NCBI RefSeq assembly: GCF_042677945.1
Contig: NZ_JBHUDN010000006.1
DNA: 64,000 nucleotides
Direction: 5' to 3' (one strand)
Origin: Haloplanus litoreus
GTDB taxonomy: Archaea; Halobacteriota; Halobacteria; Halobacteriales; Haloferacaceae
A model generated the notes under the pieces. That model was not told the origin of the DNA and made no database searches. It worked only from the letters and a program-made list of their open reading frames with translations. Position numbers and translations under genes: made by a program. Below, piece after piece: positions 7,769-15,584 of this stretch; the first letter of the stretch is position 1; every line of letters begins with the position of its first letter.

Positions 7769-7850
7769 TACGGAGTATTGTAACTGGTTACCGGTCGTTC
7801 GCCGATACGGTCCGGCGAACCACCAGTACTGAGTACGCTAAACCGTATGA
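7766..7850. repeat. 85-bp TGATACGG...CCGTATGA intergenic element
   Basis: It begins on the stop codon of the zinc-finger gene with TGATACGG and ends at 7843-7850 with CCGTATGA, four bases short of the stop of the convergent mutase gene. It includes an inner inverted repeat, TTCGCCG (about 7798) with CGGCGAA (about 7813), and the block CACCAGTACTGA. The same order of blocks and almost the same length occur at 13967-14052. Its position between convergent genes suits a bidirectional terminator, but this is inference. Confidence 0.65.
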
Positions 7851-7854
7851 GTCG

Positions 7855-9534
7855 TCATCGGCCCGGCTTGTACTCCCCGAACTCGTCGCGGAGGACGGTC
7901 GCGATTTCGCCGACGGTCGCGTAAGCCTTCACCGCGTCGACGATGGGCGGGAGCAGGTTGTCGTCGCCGTGGGCCGTCTCACGAAGCGCCGCGAGGGCCG
8001 ACTCGACCGCCTCGTCGTCGCGCTCGGCCCGCACCGTCTCGAGGCGGTCGACCTGCCGACGTTCGTCCTCTTCGGTCACCTCTTCGAGGTCGACCTGCGG
8101 GTCCTCGTCCTCGACCCGGAACTCGTTGACGCCGACGATGATCCGCTCGCCCTCCTCGATCTCCTGTTGCCGGTCGAAGGCGACGTCCTGAATCTGGCCC
8201 TGGACCCACTGGGACTTCACCGCGTCGAGCATCCCGCCGCGGTCGTCGATTTCGTCGAGGAGGTCGAACGCCTCCGCTTCGAGGTCGTCGGTCAGCGATT
8301 CGACGTAGTAGCTCCCGGCGAGGGGATCGATGGTGTCGGCGGCACCCGACTCGTGGGCGAGGATCTGCTGGGTGCGAAGCGCCGTCCTCACGCTCTTTTC
8401 CGTCGGCAGGGACAGCGCCTCGTCCTTCCCGTTCGTGTGCAGGCTCTGGGTCCCGCCGAGTACCGCCGCGAGCGCCTGGTATGCCACCCGCACGACGTTG
8501 TTGTCGATCTGTTGGGCCGTCAGCGTCGACCCTCCGGTCTGGGTGTGGAACTTCAGCTGCTTCGATTTGGGGTTCTCGGCGCCGAAGCGCTCCTCCATGA
8601 TCGTCGCCCACATCCGCCGGGCGGCGCGGAACTTCGCCACCTCCTCGAAGATGTTGTTGTGGGCGTTGAAGAAAAAGGAGAGCTGTGGGGCGAACTCGTC
8701 CACGTCGAGGCCAGCGTCGAGGGCGGCGTTCACGTACTCGATGCCGTTGCCGAGGGTGAACGCGATCTCCTGGGCCGCGGTCGATCCGGCCTCTCGGATG
8801 TGGTAGCCCGAGATGGAGATGGTGTTGAACTTCGGCGTCTCCTCGGCACAGAACTCGAAGATATCGGTGATCAAGCGCATCGACGGCTCCGGCGGGTAGA
8901 TGTAGAGGTTCCGCGCGATGTACTCCTTCATGATGTCGTTCTGGATCGTCCCGCGGAGTTCGGCGCGGTCCACCCCCTGCTGATCGCCGATGGCGACGTA
9001 CATCGCCAGCAGGATGGCGGCGGGCGCGTTGATCGTCATGCTCGTCGACACCTCGTCGAGCGGGATACCGTCGAACACCGTCTCCATGTCCCGCAGGGTG
9101 TCGATGGCGACACCCGATTTTCCCACCTCGCCCGCGGCCATCGCGGCGTCGGAGTCGTAGCCCATCTGGGTCGGCAGGTCGAACGCCATCGACAGTCCGG
9201 TCTGGCCCTCGTCGAGTAAGTAGTTGAACCGTTCGTTGGTCTCGGTGGCGGTCCCCATGCCCGCGTACTGGCGCATCGTCCACAGCCGTCCGCGGTACAT
9301 CGTCGAGTAGACGCCGCGGGTGTAGGGCTCCTCGCCCGGGAACCCGACGTCCTCCTCGTAGTCCAGGTCGGCCACGTCGGCGGGCGTGTACAGCGGGTCG
9401 ACGGACTGTCCACCCGTGTCGGTGGTGAACGCGTCCTTTCGCTCCCCGAACCGATCCACGGTCGGGCCGTAGGCGTCCGTTTCCCAGTCGGCCGCGGCCT
9501 CGCGGATGGTCTCGAGGTCGTCGGGGTCGAACAT
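7855..9534 (-). CDS. mcmA1: methylmalonyl-CoA mutase, large (catalytic) subunit
   Basis: A 559-residue protein covering the substrate-binding barrel of the mutase, without the C-terminal B12-binding domain. That domain is normally a separate small subunit in archaea and is not in this window. Clear family segments are YTRGVYSTMYRGRLWTMRQY near residue 80, GLSMAFDLPTQMGYDSD near 110, KFHTQTGGSTLTAQQIDNNV near 340 and GGTQSLHTNGKDEALSLPTE near 370. It isomerises methylmalonyl-CoA to succinyl-CoA. The ATG at 9534 gives the normal length; the open frame upstream of it is shadow. Confidence 0.93.
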   Translation of the reverse strand: MFDPDDLETIREAAADWETDAYGPTVDRFGERKDAFTTDTGGQSVDPLYTPADVADLDYEEDVGFPGEEPYTRGVYSTMYRGRLWTMRQYAGMGTATETNERFNYLLDEGQTGLSMAFDLPTQMGYDSDAAMAAGEVGKSGVAIDTLRDMETVFDGIPLDEVSTSMTINAPAAILLAMYVAIGDQQGVDRAELRGTIQNDIMKEYIARNLYIYPPEPSMRLITDIFEFCAEETPKFNTISISGYHIREAGSTAAQEIAFTLGNGIEYVNAALDAGLDVDEFAPQLSFFFNAHNNIFEEVAKFRAARRMWATIMEERFGAENPKSKQLKFHTQTGGSTLTAQQIDNNVVRVAYQALAAVLGGTQSLHTNGKDEALSLPTEKSVRTALRTQQILAHESGAADTIDPLAGSYYVESLTDDLEAEAFDLLDEIDDRGGMLDAVKSQWVQGQIQDVAFDRQQEIEEGERIIVGVNEFRVEDEDPQVDLEEVTEEDERRQVDRLETVRAERDDEAVESALAALRETAHGDDNLLPPIVDAVKAYATVGEIATVLRDEFGEYKPGR

Positions 9535-9659
9535 GGCCGAGGGGAGGGTCGCCGCCACCTTAAGCCTTCGACGGCGAGCCTCGTCGCTTCCCGGGAGTCG
9601 GGAATCGGCGTCGGTGGTTACGCCCTCGGCGTACCGACTGCTACGTAGAGGTGAGCACG

Positions 9660-10025
9660 ATGCAACTACCCATCCAAAGTGCTGATATCGCCCCACTCGC
9701 GCAGTGGCAACCCGGTCCGCACGGCCCTGGCCCACACGGTCCCCACTGGGGTGGCGGCCCGCACTGGGGTGCCGGTCCGACCGGTGGGGCCGGCATGGGA
9801 AGCGGGGTCGGCCTCGGCCTCGGAAGCTGGTGGCTCGTGCTCCTGATCGCTCTCCTGGTCGTCGGCCTCGTCGCCGCGGCGCTGTACCTGACGACCCGCG
9901 ACGGCGGCGACGGGACACACGAGGACGGCGCCGTGGCGACCCTCCGCGAGCGCTACGCCGCCGGTGACCTCGACGAGGAGGAGTTCGAACGTCGTCGGGA
10001 GCGCCTGACCGGCCGGACGGGCTGA
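9660..10025 (+). CDS. SHOCT-domain membrane protein
   Basis: A 121-residue protein: a Gly/Pro/His-rich N-terminus (HGPGPHGPHWGGGPHWG), one membrane helix (SWWLVLLIALLVVGLVAAAL) and a C-terminal SHOCT motif (LRERYAAGDLDEEEFERRRE). SHOCT motifs are short helical pieces found at the ends of many membrane proteins and probably mediate oligomerisation. GAGGTGA at 9648-9654 is a good Shine-Dalgarno match five bases before this ATG, so I prefer it over the GTG at 9651. The His-rich part could bind metal; this is speculation. Confidence 0.75.
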   Translation: MQLPIQSADIAPLAQWQPGPHGPGPHGPHWGGGPHWGAGPTGGAGMGSGVGLGLGSWWLVLLIALLVVGLVAAALYLTTRDGGDGTHEDGAVATLRERYAAGDLDEEEFERRRERLTGRTG

Positions 10026-10136
10026 TCGGGCGACGTCGACCGACGCAGTCGGCTCGACCGGAGCGACCGCACCCCCGTCGGCCCGGTGCGACGGCGGCGA
10101 TCCGTGACCGCTCGACCCCGCTCGGTCGAGTGACAC

Positions 10137-10144
10137 GATTAAGG
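10137..10144 (+). promoter_or_regulatory. TATA-like box for the creatininase-family gene
   Basis: GATTAAGG centred 29 bases before the ATG at 10170. Confidence 0.45.
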
Positions 10145-10169
10145 GGCTACCCGCCCGAACGACGGTAGG

Positions 10170-10940
10170 ATGTACATCGCAGACGAGACTTGGCCGGAAC
10201 TGGGCGACTACTTCGCCGACGAGTCGCTCGCGCTCGTTCCGCTCGGTTCGACCGAACAGCACGGACCACACCTCCCGCTGGCGACCGACCACCTCATCGC
10301 GGAGGCGTTCGCCCGCGAGGCGGCCGCCCGGACCGACTTCCTCTGTACGCCGACGATCAACGTCGGCGTCAGCCCCCATCACCGCCAGTTCAACGGCACC
10401 ATGTGGGTCGACGCCCCGCAGTTCCGCGACTACGTCGAGTCCTTCACCCGCAACCTCACTTACCACGGCATCGACCGCGTCGTCTACGTCAACGCCCACG
10501 GTGGCAACGTCGACCACCTGCGCGAGGTGGGCCGTCGCCTCCGCGACGACGAGGAGCTCTACGCCATCGAGTGGATGTGGGACGAGAGCATTCCCGAACT
10601 CGTCGACGACCTGTTCGCCCAGAACGGCCCCCACGGCGGGCCGAAAGAGACGGCGATGATCCAACACCTCCGCCCGGAGCTGGTGCGGGAGGACCGACTG
10701 ACCGACGCGCGGGACGGCGGCGTCCCCGACGTCGAGGCGGCGGAGACGATCAAACACGGCGCGCGCACCTTCTACGACGCCGCCGACAACACCGGCAACG
10801 GCGTTCTCGGCGACCAGACCGACGCCACCGCGGCGAAGGGCGAACGGCTGTTCGAGACGGCGACCGACCAGCTCTGTCAGCTCTGTGCGTGGCTCGACGC
10901 CCAGGCGTTCGAGGACCTGCTCCCGAAACCGCACGTCTAG
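10170..10940 (+). CDS. creatininase-family amidohydrolase
   Basis: A 256-residue metal-dependent hydrolase. The motif LVPLGSTEQHGPHLPLATDH at about residues 22-41 holds the Glu, His and Asp metal ligands, VYVNAHGGNVDHL lies near 110, and HGGPKETAMIQHL near 150 supplies another His and Glu. The family includes creatinine amidohydrolase and, in archaea, the 2-amino-5-formylamino-ribosylamino-pyrimidinone hydrolase ArfB of the F420/riboflavin pathway. Which reaction applies cannot be told here because no pathway gene is adjacent. A TspO gene follows 45 bases on. Confidence 0.85.
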   Translation: MYIADETWPELGDYFADESLALVPLGSTEQHGPHLPLATDHLIAEAFAREAAARTDFLCTPTINVGVSPHHRQFNGTMWVDAPQFRDYVESFTRNLTYHGIDRVVYVNAHGGNVDHLREVGRRLRDDEELYAIEWMWDESIPELVDDLFAQNGPHGGPKETAMIQHLRPELVREDRLTDARDGGVPDVEAAETIKHGARTFYDAADNTGNGVLGDQTDATAAKGERLFETATDQLCQLCAWLDAQAFEDLLPKPHV

Positions 10941-10985
10941 CACCGCCGCCGATGCGCCTTTGGCCCCGACGCCCGTAGGGAGACC

Positions 10986-11501
10986 GTGTCCCGCCGCCAG
11001 CGAATCCGGCGTCTCCCCCACGAACGCCCCCGCCTCTCCCTCGCCCTCGCCATCCTCGCCGTCGAACTCGTCGGTGCCTCGGGTGCCGTCTTCACCGCCC
11101 AGGGGCTCGCGTCGTGGTACGGCACGCTCCAGCGACCGGCGCTCGCGCCGCCGAACTGGGTGTTCGGCCCGGTGTGGACGACGCTGTTCGCACTCATGGG
11201 CGTCGCCGTCTGGCTGGTGTGGCGGCGGCTGTCGTCGCCACGGGCCGAGCGCCGCGCCCGCGCCGCCCTCGCCGTCTTCGCCGTCCACTTCGCCGTCAAC
11301 CTCGCGTGGTCGGCGACCTTCTTCGGCCTCCAGTCCGTGGACCTCGGTCTCGCTGTGATCGTCGTCCTCCTGGCGTTGATTCTGCTCACCGTGTGGACCT
11401 TCGACCGGGTGGACCGGCGGGCGGCGCTCCTTCTCGTCCCCTACGTCCTCTGGACGACGTTCGCCGCGTATCTCAACTACCGGTTCTGGGTGTTGAATTA
11501 G
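10986..11501 (+). CDS. tspO: TspO/MBR-family membrane protein
   Basis: A 171-residue protein with five predicted membrane helices. Family landmarks are WYGTLQRPALAPPNWVFGPV near residue 45, containing the conserved Pro-Pro-x-Trp-x-F, and VNLAWSATFFG near 105, the conserved Asn-x-x-Trp of helix 3. TspO proteins bind tetrapyrroles and modulate stress or pigment responses in other organisms; the haloarchaeal role is not established. It starts with GTG at 10986, giving a basic N-terminus MSRRQRIRRLPHERPR before the first helix. Confidence 0.88.
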   Translation: MSRRQRIRRLPHERPRLSLALAILAVELVGASGAVFTAQGLASWYGTLQRPALAPPNWVFGPVWTTLFALMGVAVWLVWRRLSSPRAERRARAALAVFAVHFAVNLAWSATFFGLQSVDLGLAVIVVLLALILLTVWTFDRVDRRAALLLVPYVLWTTFAAYLNYRFWVLN

Positions 11502-11557
11502 CCGACCGACCGCGTCCCTTCGCCATCCTTTTGCCCACGCACACCCACCCTCGACCT

Positions 11558-11950
11558 ATGTTTGGTGGCGGCGGCATGAACCCGCGGAAGATGAAACAGA
11601 TGATGAAACAGATGGGCATCGACGTGACCGAACTCGATGCCGAAGAGGTCGTCATCCGGACGGCCGACGAAGAACTCGTCTTCTCCGACGCCCAGGTGAC
11701 GCGCATGGACGCCCAGGGTCAGGAGACCTATCAGGTCGTCGGCAACCCCGAGAGCCGCGAGGTCGGCTCCGGGGCCGCCGGCGCCGTCGAGGCCGGTGAC
11801 GACACGTCGGAGGCGGCCGGCGAGTCAGGCATCCCACAGGACGACGTGGAACTCGTCGCGATGCGTGCCGGCGTGAACGAAGACGCGGCCCGCGAAGCCC
11901 TCGAAGCCGCCGACGGCGACCTGGCGGCGGCCGTCGCCCGACTGGAGTGA
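11558..11950 (+). CDS. nac: archaeal nascent polypeptide-associated complex protein
   Basis: A 130-residue protein with the standard archaeal NAC plan. The Met/Lys-rich ribosome-binding start is MNPRKMKQMMKQMGI, the NAC barrel contains EEVVIRTADEELVFSDAQVT and ETYQVVGNP, and an acidic linker leads to a C-terminal UBA domain, DVELVAMRAGVNEDAAREAL. NAC homodimers bind ribosomes near the tunnel exit and shield emerging chains. The stop overlaps the GTG start of trmI, so the two are translated together. Confidence 0.93.
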   Translation: MFGGGGMNPRKMKQMMKQMGIDVTELDAEEVVIRTADEELVFSDAQVTRMDAQGQETYQVVGNPESREVGSGAAGAVEAGDDTSEAAGESGIPQDDVELVAMRAGVNEDAAREALEAADGDLAAAVARLE

Positions 11951-12675
11951 TCCTGCTGGTCCGCGGCGACCGGGAGTACCTCCGAGCGCCCGGCGAGGAA
12001 CTCCAGACGGACCTCGGCGTGTTGACCGTCCCCGAGGACGTAGAACCGGGTCAGCGACTGGAGACACATCTCGGCGAGGAGTTCGTCGTCCGGGAGCCCC
12101 GCGGGCCGGACCTGTTCGATCACTTCGAGCGCACTGGTGCGCCGATGATGCCCCGGGATATCGGTCTCGTGATCGGAATGACCGGCGCGGCGGCAGACGA
12201 CCGGGTACTCGACGCCGGCACCGGCACGGGCGTCCTGGCGGCCTACCTCGGCCGCCTCGGGGCGACGGTTCGGACCTACGAGCAGGACCCCGACTTCGCC
12301 GACGTGGCGCGCGAGAACATGCGGCTCGCCGGCGTCGCGGACCGCGTCGACGTGCGGACGGGCGACGTGACCGAGGTCCTCGACACCCTCGCCGCCGGGC
12401 CGAACTTCGACCTCCTCACCCTCGACACCGCGGACGCGCCGTCGGTGGTGCGCCGGGCGCCCGACCTCCTCGTCAGCGGCGGGTTCGTCGTCGTCTACTC
12501 GCCGTTCGTCGAGGGGACGCGCGCCGCCGTCGAGGCCGCAGAGGCAGTTGGCCTGACGGACGTGGAGACCCACGAGACGATCCAGCGGCGGATGCAGTTC
12601 GACGATCGGGGGTCGCGACCGGACACGCGCGGCGTCGGCCACACCGGCTACCTCACCGTGGCACGCCTGCTGTGA
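11947..12675 (+). CDS. trmI: tRNA (adenine-N1)-methyltransferase, TrmI type
   Basis: A 242-residue enzyme of the TrmI/GCD14 family that makes m1A at positions 57/58 of tRNA. The N-terminal small barrel contains DREYLRAPGEELQTDLGVLT. The Rossmann domain follows with DRVLDAGTGTGVLAAYLGRL at residues 84-103 for SAM binding, VRTYEQDPDFADVARENMRL, and FDLLTLDTADAPSVVRRAPD. It starts with GTG overlapping the NAC stop. The NAC-TrmI pairing links ribosome-associated and tRNA functions. Confidence 0.88.
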   Translation: MILLVRGDREYLRAPGEELQTDLGVLTVPEDVEPGQRLETHLGEEFVVREPRGPDLFDHFERTGAPMMPRDIGLVIGMTGAAADDRVLDAGTGTGVLAAYLGRLGATVRTYEQDPDFADVARENMRLAGVADRVDVRTGDVTEVLDTLAAGPNFDLLTLDTADAPSVVRRAPDLLVSGGFVVVYSPFVEGTRAAVEAAEAVGLTDVETHETIQRRMQFDDRGSRPDTRGVGHTGYLTVARLL

Positions 12676-12714
12676 GGCGACCCCGGACCCACCGCGCGGG
12701 ACCGTGGCCGACCG

Positions 12715-12720
12715 TATAAG
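12715..12720 (+). promoter_or_regulatory. TATA box for the gene at 12745
   Basis: TATAAG centred 28 bases before the ATG at 12745. It selects that ATG over the GTG at 12724. Confidence 0.6.
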
Positions 12721-12744
12721 TACGTGGCCGCCGAATCGGCGATT

Positions 12745-12966
12745 ATGAGTCGGGAGCGCGGCGCCGAGATCGAGGACGTGCGAACGTGGCCGGAACTCGC
12801 CGTAGGACTGTACGAGCGACTCACCGGTCGCGGCGCGGAGATCACCTACGAGTTCGACGACCTGGAGATACGGGTGCCGGATCGAATGGGACCGGACGCC
12901 GACCACGCCCGCTGGCGACTCGACGGAACCGTACGGATCCGGACCCGCGAGACCGACCGCGAGTGA
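12745..12966 (+). CDS. small hypothetical protein
   Basis: A 73-residue protein. The N-terminal helix is EIEDVRTWPELAVGLYERLT, followed by alternating strand-like segments, EITYEFDDLEIRVPDRMG and WRLDGTVRIRTRETD. No cysteine or membrane segment is present and I do not recognise a family. A good TATA box lies 28 bases upstream. The next gene starts on a GTG overlapping this stop, so the two are a coupled pair. The pattern (helix plus amphipathic strands) recalls small gas-vesicle-associated or heat-shock-like proteins, but I have no specific match. Confidence 0.6.
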   Translation: MSRERGAEIEDVRTWPELAVGLYERLTGRGAEITYEFDDLEIRVPDRMGPDADHARWRLDGTVRIRTRETDRE

Positions 12967-13307
12967 CCGACGCCGCCCGATCACTCGACGTCTACGCCGA
13001 TCTGACCCTCGACGTTGGCGATTCGACGGTGACGATCCGGGGATACGGCGACCTGATCGTCGTCCGGACGCCCTCGCTCGCCGCGGCACGGGCGCTCTCC
13101 GCCGCGGCACGGGCGCTCTCCGCCGCGGGGGCGCCCCCCATCCTCGGTCACTTGCGCGACGCGGACGTAACCCTCGACCTCCGGGTCCGCGGTCACAGCG
13201 TCGCGCGGGCCGGCCCGGGTCACGACCCCGGGCCTCTCTCGCGCGCCCTCGGTGTCGCTCCCGCGCGGATCAGCCCCGGGGGCGTGGTGCTCTCCTTGCT
13301 GGACTAA
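12963..13307 (+). CDS. hypothetical protein with an in-frame 21-bp duplication
   Basis: A 114-residue protein starting at a GTG that overlaps the previous stop. It runs from SLDVYADLTLDVGDSTVTIR, through a helix that contains ARALSAA twice, to LRDADVTLDLRVRGHS and a C-terminal ISPGGVVLSLLD. The doubled heptapeptide comes from a perfect 21-bp tandem repeat at 13081-13122. I do not recognise the family. It overlaps the end of the convergent gene at 13304 by four bases. With the 73-residue protein before it, it may form a small complex. Confidence 0.55.
   Translation: MTDAARSLDVYADLTLDVGDSTVTIRGYGDLIVVRTPSLAAARALSAAARALSAAGAPPILGHLRDADVTLDLRVRGHSVARAGPGHDPGPLSRALGVAPARISPGGVVLSLLD
13081..13122 (+). 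repeat. perfect 21-bp tandem duplication
   Basis: Two identical 21-base copies (13081-13101 and 13102-13122), each starting CCGCGGCACGGG, inside the gene at 12963. The duplication keeps the frame and doubles the peptide ARALSAA. Confidence 0.9.
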
Positions 13308-13882
13308 CCCGTCGCACGGATCAGCGCGAACAGTTCCTCGCGAAACGTCCCGGGGTCGAGGCAGTCCGCCAGCGACTCGTCGACCGACACGTCGGCGTCG
13401 ACGATGCCGGTCGGATAGGCGCCGCCGCCGAGACGGAAGCCCCGGTCGGGCGCCCACACTGCCAGCCACCCGTCGACCGCGAGGGTTACACCCTCGACTC
13501 GACACCGAGCGTCGTACCGAAACAGGCGGGCGTCCTCGTCGCCGATCCGGAGCGATCGGCGCTCGATCCGGTCGACGGCGGTGAATCCCCGGTCGTCGAG
13601 ACGGTCGGCGAAGCCGCGACTCGCGCGACTGGCGACCAGGCCCCGGAGTGCCCCCGTCACCGGCAGCGTGGGTGTGAGTTCGAGACGGGAGGCGAGAAAG
13701 AACCGCCAGCTACGGTCCAGGCCCGTCCGCTCGCGGACGGTTTCGCGAAGCCGGTCGTCCTCGTAGAGCAGGATTCGGGCGGTGACGGTGAGTCCGCCGG
13801 CGGAAAACGGCGTTTCGGTGGTGTCGGTCGCCAGTCGCCAGTCGGCCAGTCGCTGCTCCGGGACCGTCGGCGACGCGACCAT
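13304..13882 (-). CDS. hypothetical protein
   Basis: A 192-residue soluble protein with a strand-rich pattern: TPFSAGGLTVTARILLYEDD, WRFFLASRLELTPTLPVTGA, RLFRYDARCRVEGVTLAVDG and a C-terminal FREELFALIRATG. The overall flow resembles the beta-rich part of haloarchaeal DUF6517-type lipoproteins, but there is no signal peptide, so I leave it unassigned. TATTTTG (plus strand 13908-13914) lies 29 bases before the ATG at 13882 and supports that start over the longer frame. Confidence 0.55.
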   Translation of the reverse strand: MVASPTVPEQRLADWRLATDTTETPFSAGGLTVTARILLYEDDRLRETVRERTGLDRSWRFFLASRLELTPTLPVTGALRGLVASRASRGFADRLDDRGFTAVDRIERRSLRIGDEDARLFRYDARCRVEGVTLAVDGWLAVWAPDRGFRLGGGAYPTGIVDADVSVDESLADCLDPGTFREELFALIRATG

Positions 13883-13907
13883 GGTAGGTGTTCCCGGGCG
13901 TCGGCGG

Positions 13908-13914
13908 CAAAATA
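13908..13914 (-). promoter_or_regulatory. TATA-like box for the gene starting at 13882
   Basis: TATTTTG on the minus strand, centred 29 bases before the ATG. Confidence 0.45.
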
Positions 13915-13966
13915 CCTTGGTTCGGGTCGACACGCTTCGGCGCGAGGTGAGACAGCAGTGCGCGTG

Positions 13967-14052
13967 TCACACGGGACGTGGTACGTCAGTACTGGTGAGT
14001 CACCGACACGGGACGGCGACCCGCCGGGACACGGGTACAACGAGCCGTATCA
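13967..14052 (-). repeat. 86-bp TGATACGG...CCGTGTGA intergenic element
   Basis: Read on the minus strand, it starts on the stop codon of the TFS gene with TGATACGG. It continues with TTGTA, CCCGG, TCGCCG and the block CACCAGTACTGAC, and ends CCGTGTGA. Every block has its counterpart at the same spacing in the element at 7766-7850. Unlike that copy it lies between two genes in the same direction. Confidence 0.65.
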
Positions 14053-14367
14053 GTGGTCGTCTTCGCGCCACTTGTGTTCGCACTCGGTGCAGACGAAAAA
14101 TCGCGTCTCGGACTCGTCGGCCGCGCGGATCTGTTGCATGTACCAGTAGGCCTCGTCGTTGTCACACTCCGGACAGTCGGCACTCGTCGTCGGGAGGCCG
14201 CTGGTTCCCCCGCCGGATTCGATAATCTCCGACTCCTCCTGGGCCTGTGTCGTGACCATCTCGGCTTCGGTTTCGACGTCACGTGGTTTCTCGAACCCAC
14301 ACTGCGTACAGACCCACATACCGTCCTCCGTCTGCATCATCGATCCACATTCGTCGCAGAACTCCAT
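14050..14367 (-). CDS. tfs: transcription factor S (TFIIS-like cleavage factor)
   Basis: A 105-residue protein with two zinc ribbons. The N-terminal one, MEFCDECGSMMQTEDG then WVCTQCGFEK, resembles RNA polymerase subunit Rpb9. The C-terminal one, ADCPECDNDEAYWYMQQIRA then RFFVCTECEHKWRE, carries the acidic hairpin tip (AADESE, residues 82-87, with D-E) that reaches the polymerase active site and stimulates transcript cleavage. It rescues backtracked RNA polymerase. The normal length is about 105. Its stop codon is part of the repeat element downstream. Confidence 0.93.
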   Translation of the reverse strand: MEFCDECGSMMQTEDGMWVCTQCGFEKPRDVETEAEMVTTQAQEESEIIESGGGTSGLPTTSADCPECDNDEAYWYMQQIRAADESETRFFVCTECEHKWREDDH

Positions 14368-14419
14368 GGTGGCTCGAACCCTGACGCTCGACGGTCTTTA
14401 ACCCACGGATACGCCGGGA

Positions 14420-14677
14420 TCAGGCGTCCCCCTCGGACTGGCCCGGTTCACCCACCGCCTCCACCGGCAGCACGTTCTGGAGTTCTTCGAAGAGTTCCTC
14501 GGGGCCGTGAAAGGCGTCACTCCCGAGTTCCGAGACGAGTTCGCCGAGGTTGGCATCTCCGTCCGCGAACAGCAGAGTCACGTCGGCGAACTCCGCCGCC
14601 GCGTCGTCCCGGGTGACCGGATAGTCGAGGCGCTCGAATGCGGACTCGACTCGGCTCAGTTTCACGCGTTCGCTCAT
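14420..14677 (-). CDS. DUF5789-like small protein
   Basis: An 85-residue acidic protein: VESAFERLDYPVTRDDAAAE, then LLFADGDANLGELVSELGSD and FHGPEELFEELQNVLPVEAV. I know this family as DUF5789; its function is unknown. The protein at 3962-4288 follows the same plan. It lies 52 bases downstream of the TFS gene in the same direction and may be cotranscribed with it. The ATG at 14677 gives MSERVKLSRV, which fits better than codons upstream. Confidence 0.7.
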   Translation of the reverse strand: MSERVKLSRVESAFERLDYPVTRDDAAAEFADVTLLFADGDANLGELVSELGSDAFHGPEELFEELQNVLPVEAVGEPGQSEGDA

Positions 14678-14810
14678 GGAGGATCGTTGGGGCCCTCGAC
14701 ACTTAGAGGTAGGCCCAACGACTCCGCGAGCCGAGGACTCCACCGTGATGGGCCTGAAACGAGGTCTGACGACCCCGTTCGCGGGACGGCACGGGCGCGT
14801 GGTCGGCCGT

Positions 14811-15584
14811 TCACTCGAACTCGGGGTCGCGCTTCTCGACGAACGCCGCCATCCCCTCGCGCTGATCCGGCGTGCCGAACAGGCCGCTCCAGGCCCGCCG
14901 CTCCACGGTGAGCCCCCCTTCGCCGCCGGTCTCGTGGTAGGCGTTGAGCGCCTCCTTCGCGGCGTAGAGCGCGTGACGGGGCTTGGCGGCGAGTTCCGCC
15001 GCCATCTCGTCGACGTGGTCGTAGAGTTCGTCGTGAGCGACCACGTCGCCGACGAGACCCTGTTCGTAGGCGTCCTGCGCGTCGAGGCGTTCGCCGAAGA
15101 AGATCAGCCGACGGGCCACCTCGTCGGGCACGAGTCGCTGGAGAAGTTGCGTGCCGCCCCACCCCGGGATGATCCCGAGGTCGATTTCGGTCTGGCCGAC
15201 GACCGCGCGTTCGCTCGCCACGCGGAGGTCGCAGGCGAGGGCGAACTCGCAGCCACCACCGAAGGCGTAGCCGTTGATGGCGGCGATGGTGACGCCGGGG
15301 AACTCGGTCAGGTCGCGGACGATGGCCTGTCCGCGTTCGGCGTAGGCGAGGGCTTCGGGCGTCGTGAACTCCTTCATGTAGTCGATGTCGGCCCCGGCGA
15401 TGAACGCGTCGTCGCCGGCGCCGGTGAGCACGAGGACGCGGGCCGACTGCGTCTCGGCCTCGGCGATGGCGTCGCCGATTTCGTCGAGCGTCTCGGTGTT
15501 CATCGCGTTCAGCGCGTCGGGTCGGTCGACCGTGAGACGGGCGATACCGTCGGTAACGTCGAGCGTAACGGTGTTCCAGGACAC
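14811..15584 (-). CDS. enoyl-CoA hydratase/isomerase family protein
   Basis: A 257-residue crotonase-fold enzyme. The first oxyanion-hole segment is DDAFIAGADIDYMKEF near residues 58-73, the second is AINGYAFGGGCEFALACDLR near 97-116, and the catalytic glutamate region GQTEIDLGIIPGWGGTQLLQ lies near 126-145. It most likely hydrates short or medium enoyl-CoA in beta-oxidation or in 3-hydroxybutyryl-CoA metabolism. No other beta-oxidation gene is adjacent. The C-terminal FVEKRDPEFE is typical of the family. Confidence 0.87.
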   Translation of the reverse strand: MSWNTVTLDVTDGIARLTVDRPDALNAMNTETLDEIGDAIAEAETQSARVLVLTGAGDDAFIAGADIDYMKEFTTPEALAYAERGQAIVRDLTEFPGVTIAAINGYAFGGGCEFALACDLRVASERAVVGQTEIDLGIIPGWGGTQLLQRLVPDEVARRLIFFGERLDAQDAYEQGLVGDVVAHDELYDHVDEMAAELAAKPRHALYAAKEALNAYHETGGEGGLTVERRAWSGLFGTPDQREGMAAFVEKRDPEFE

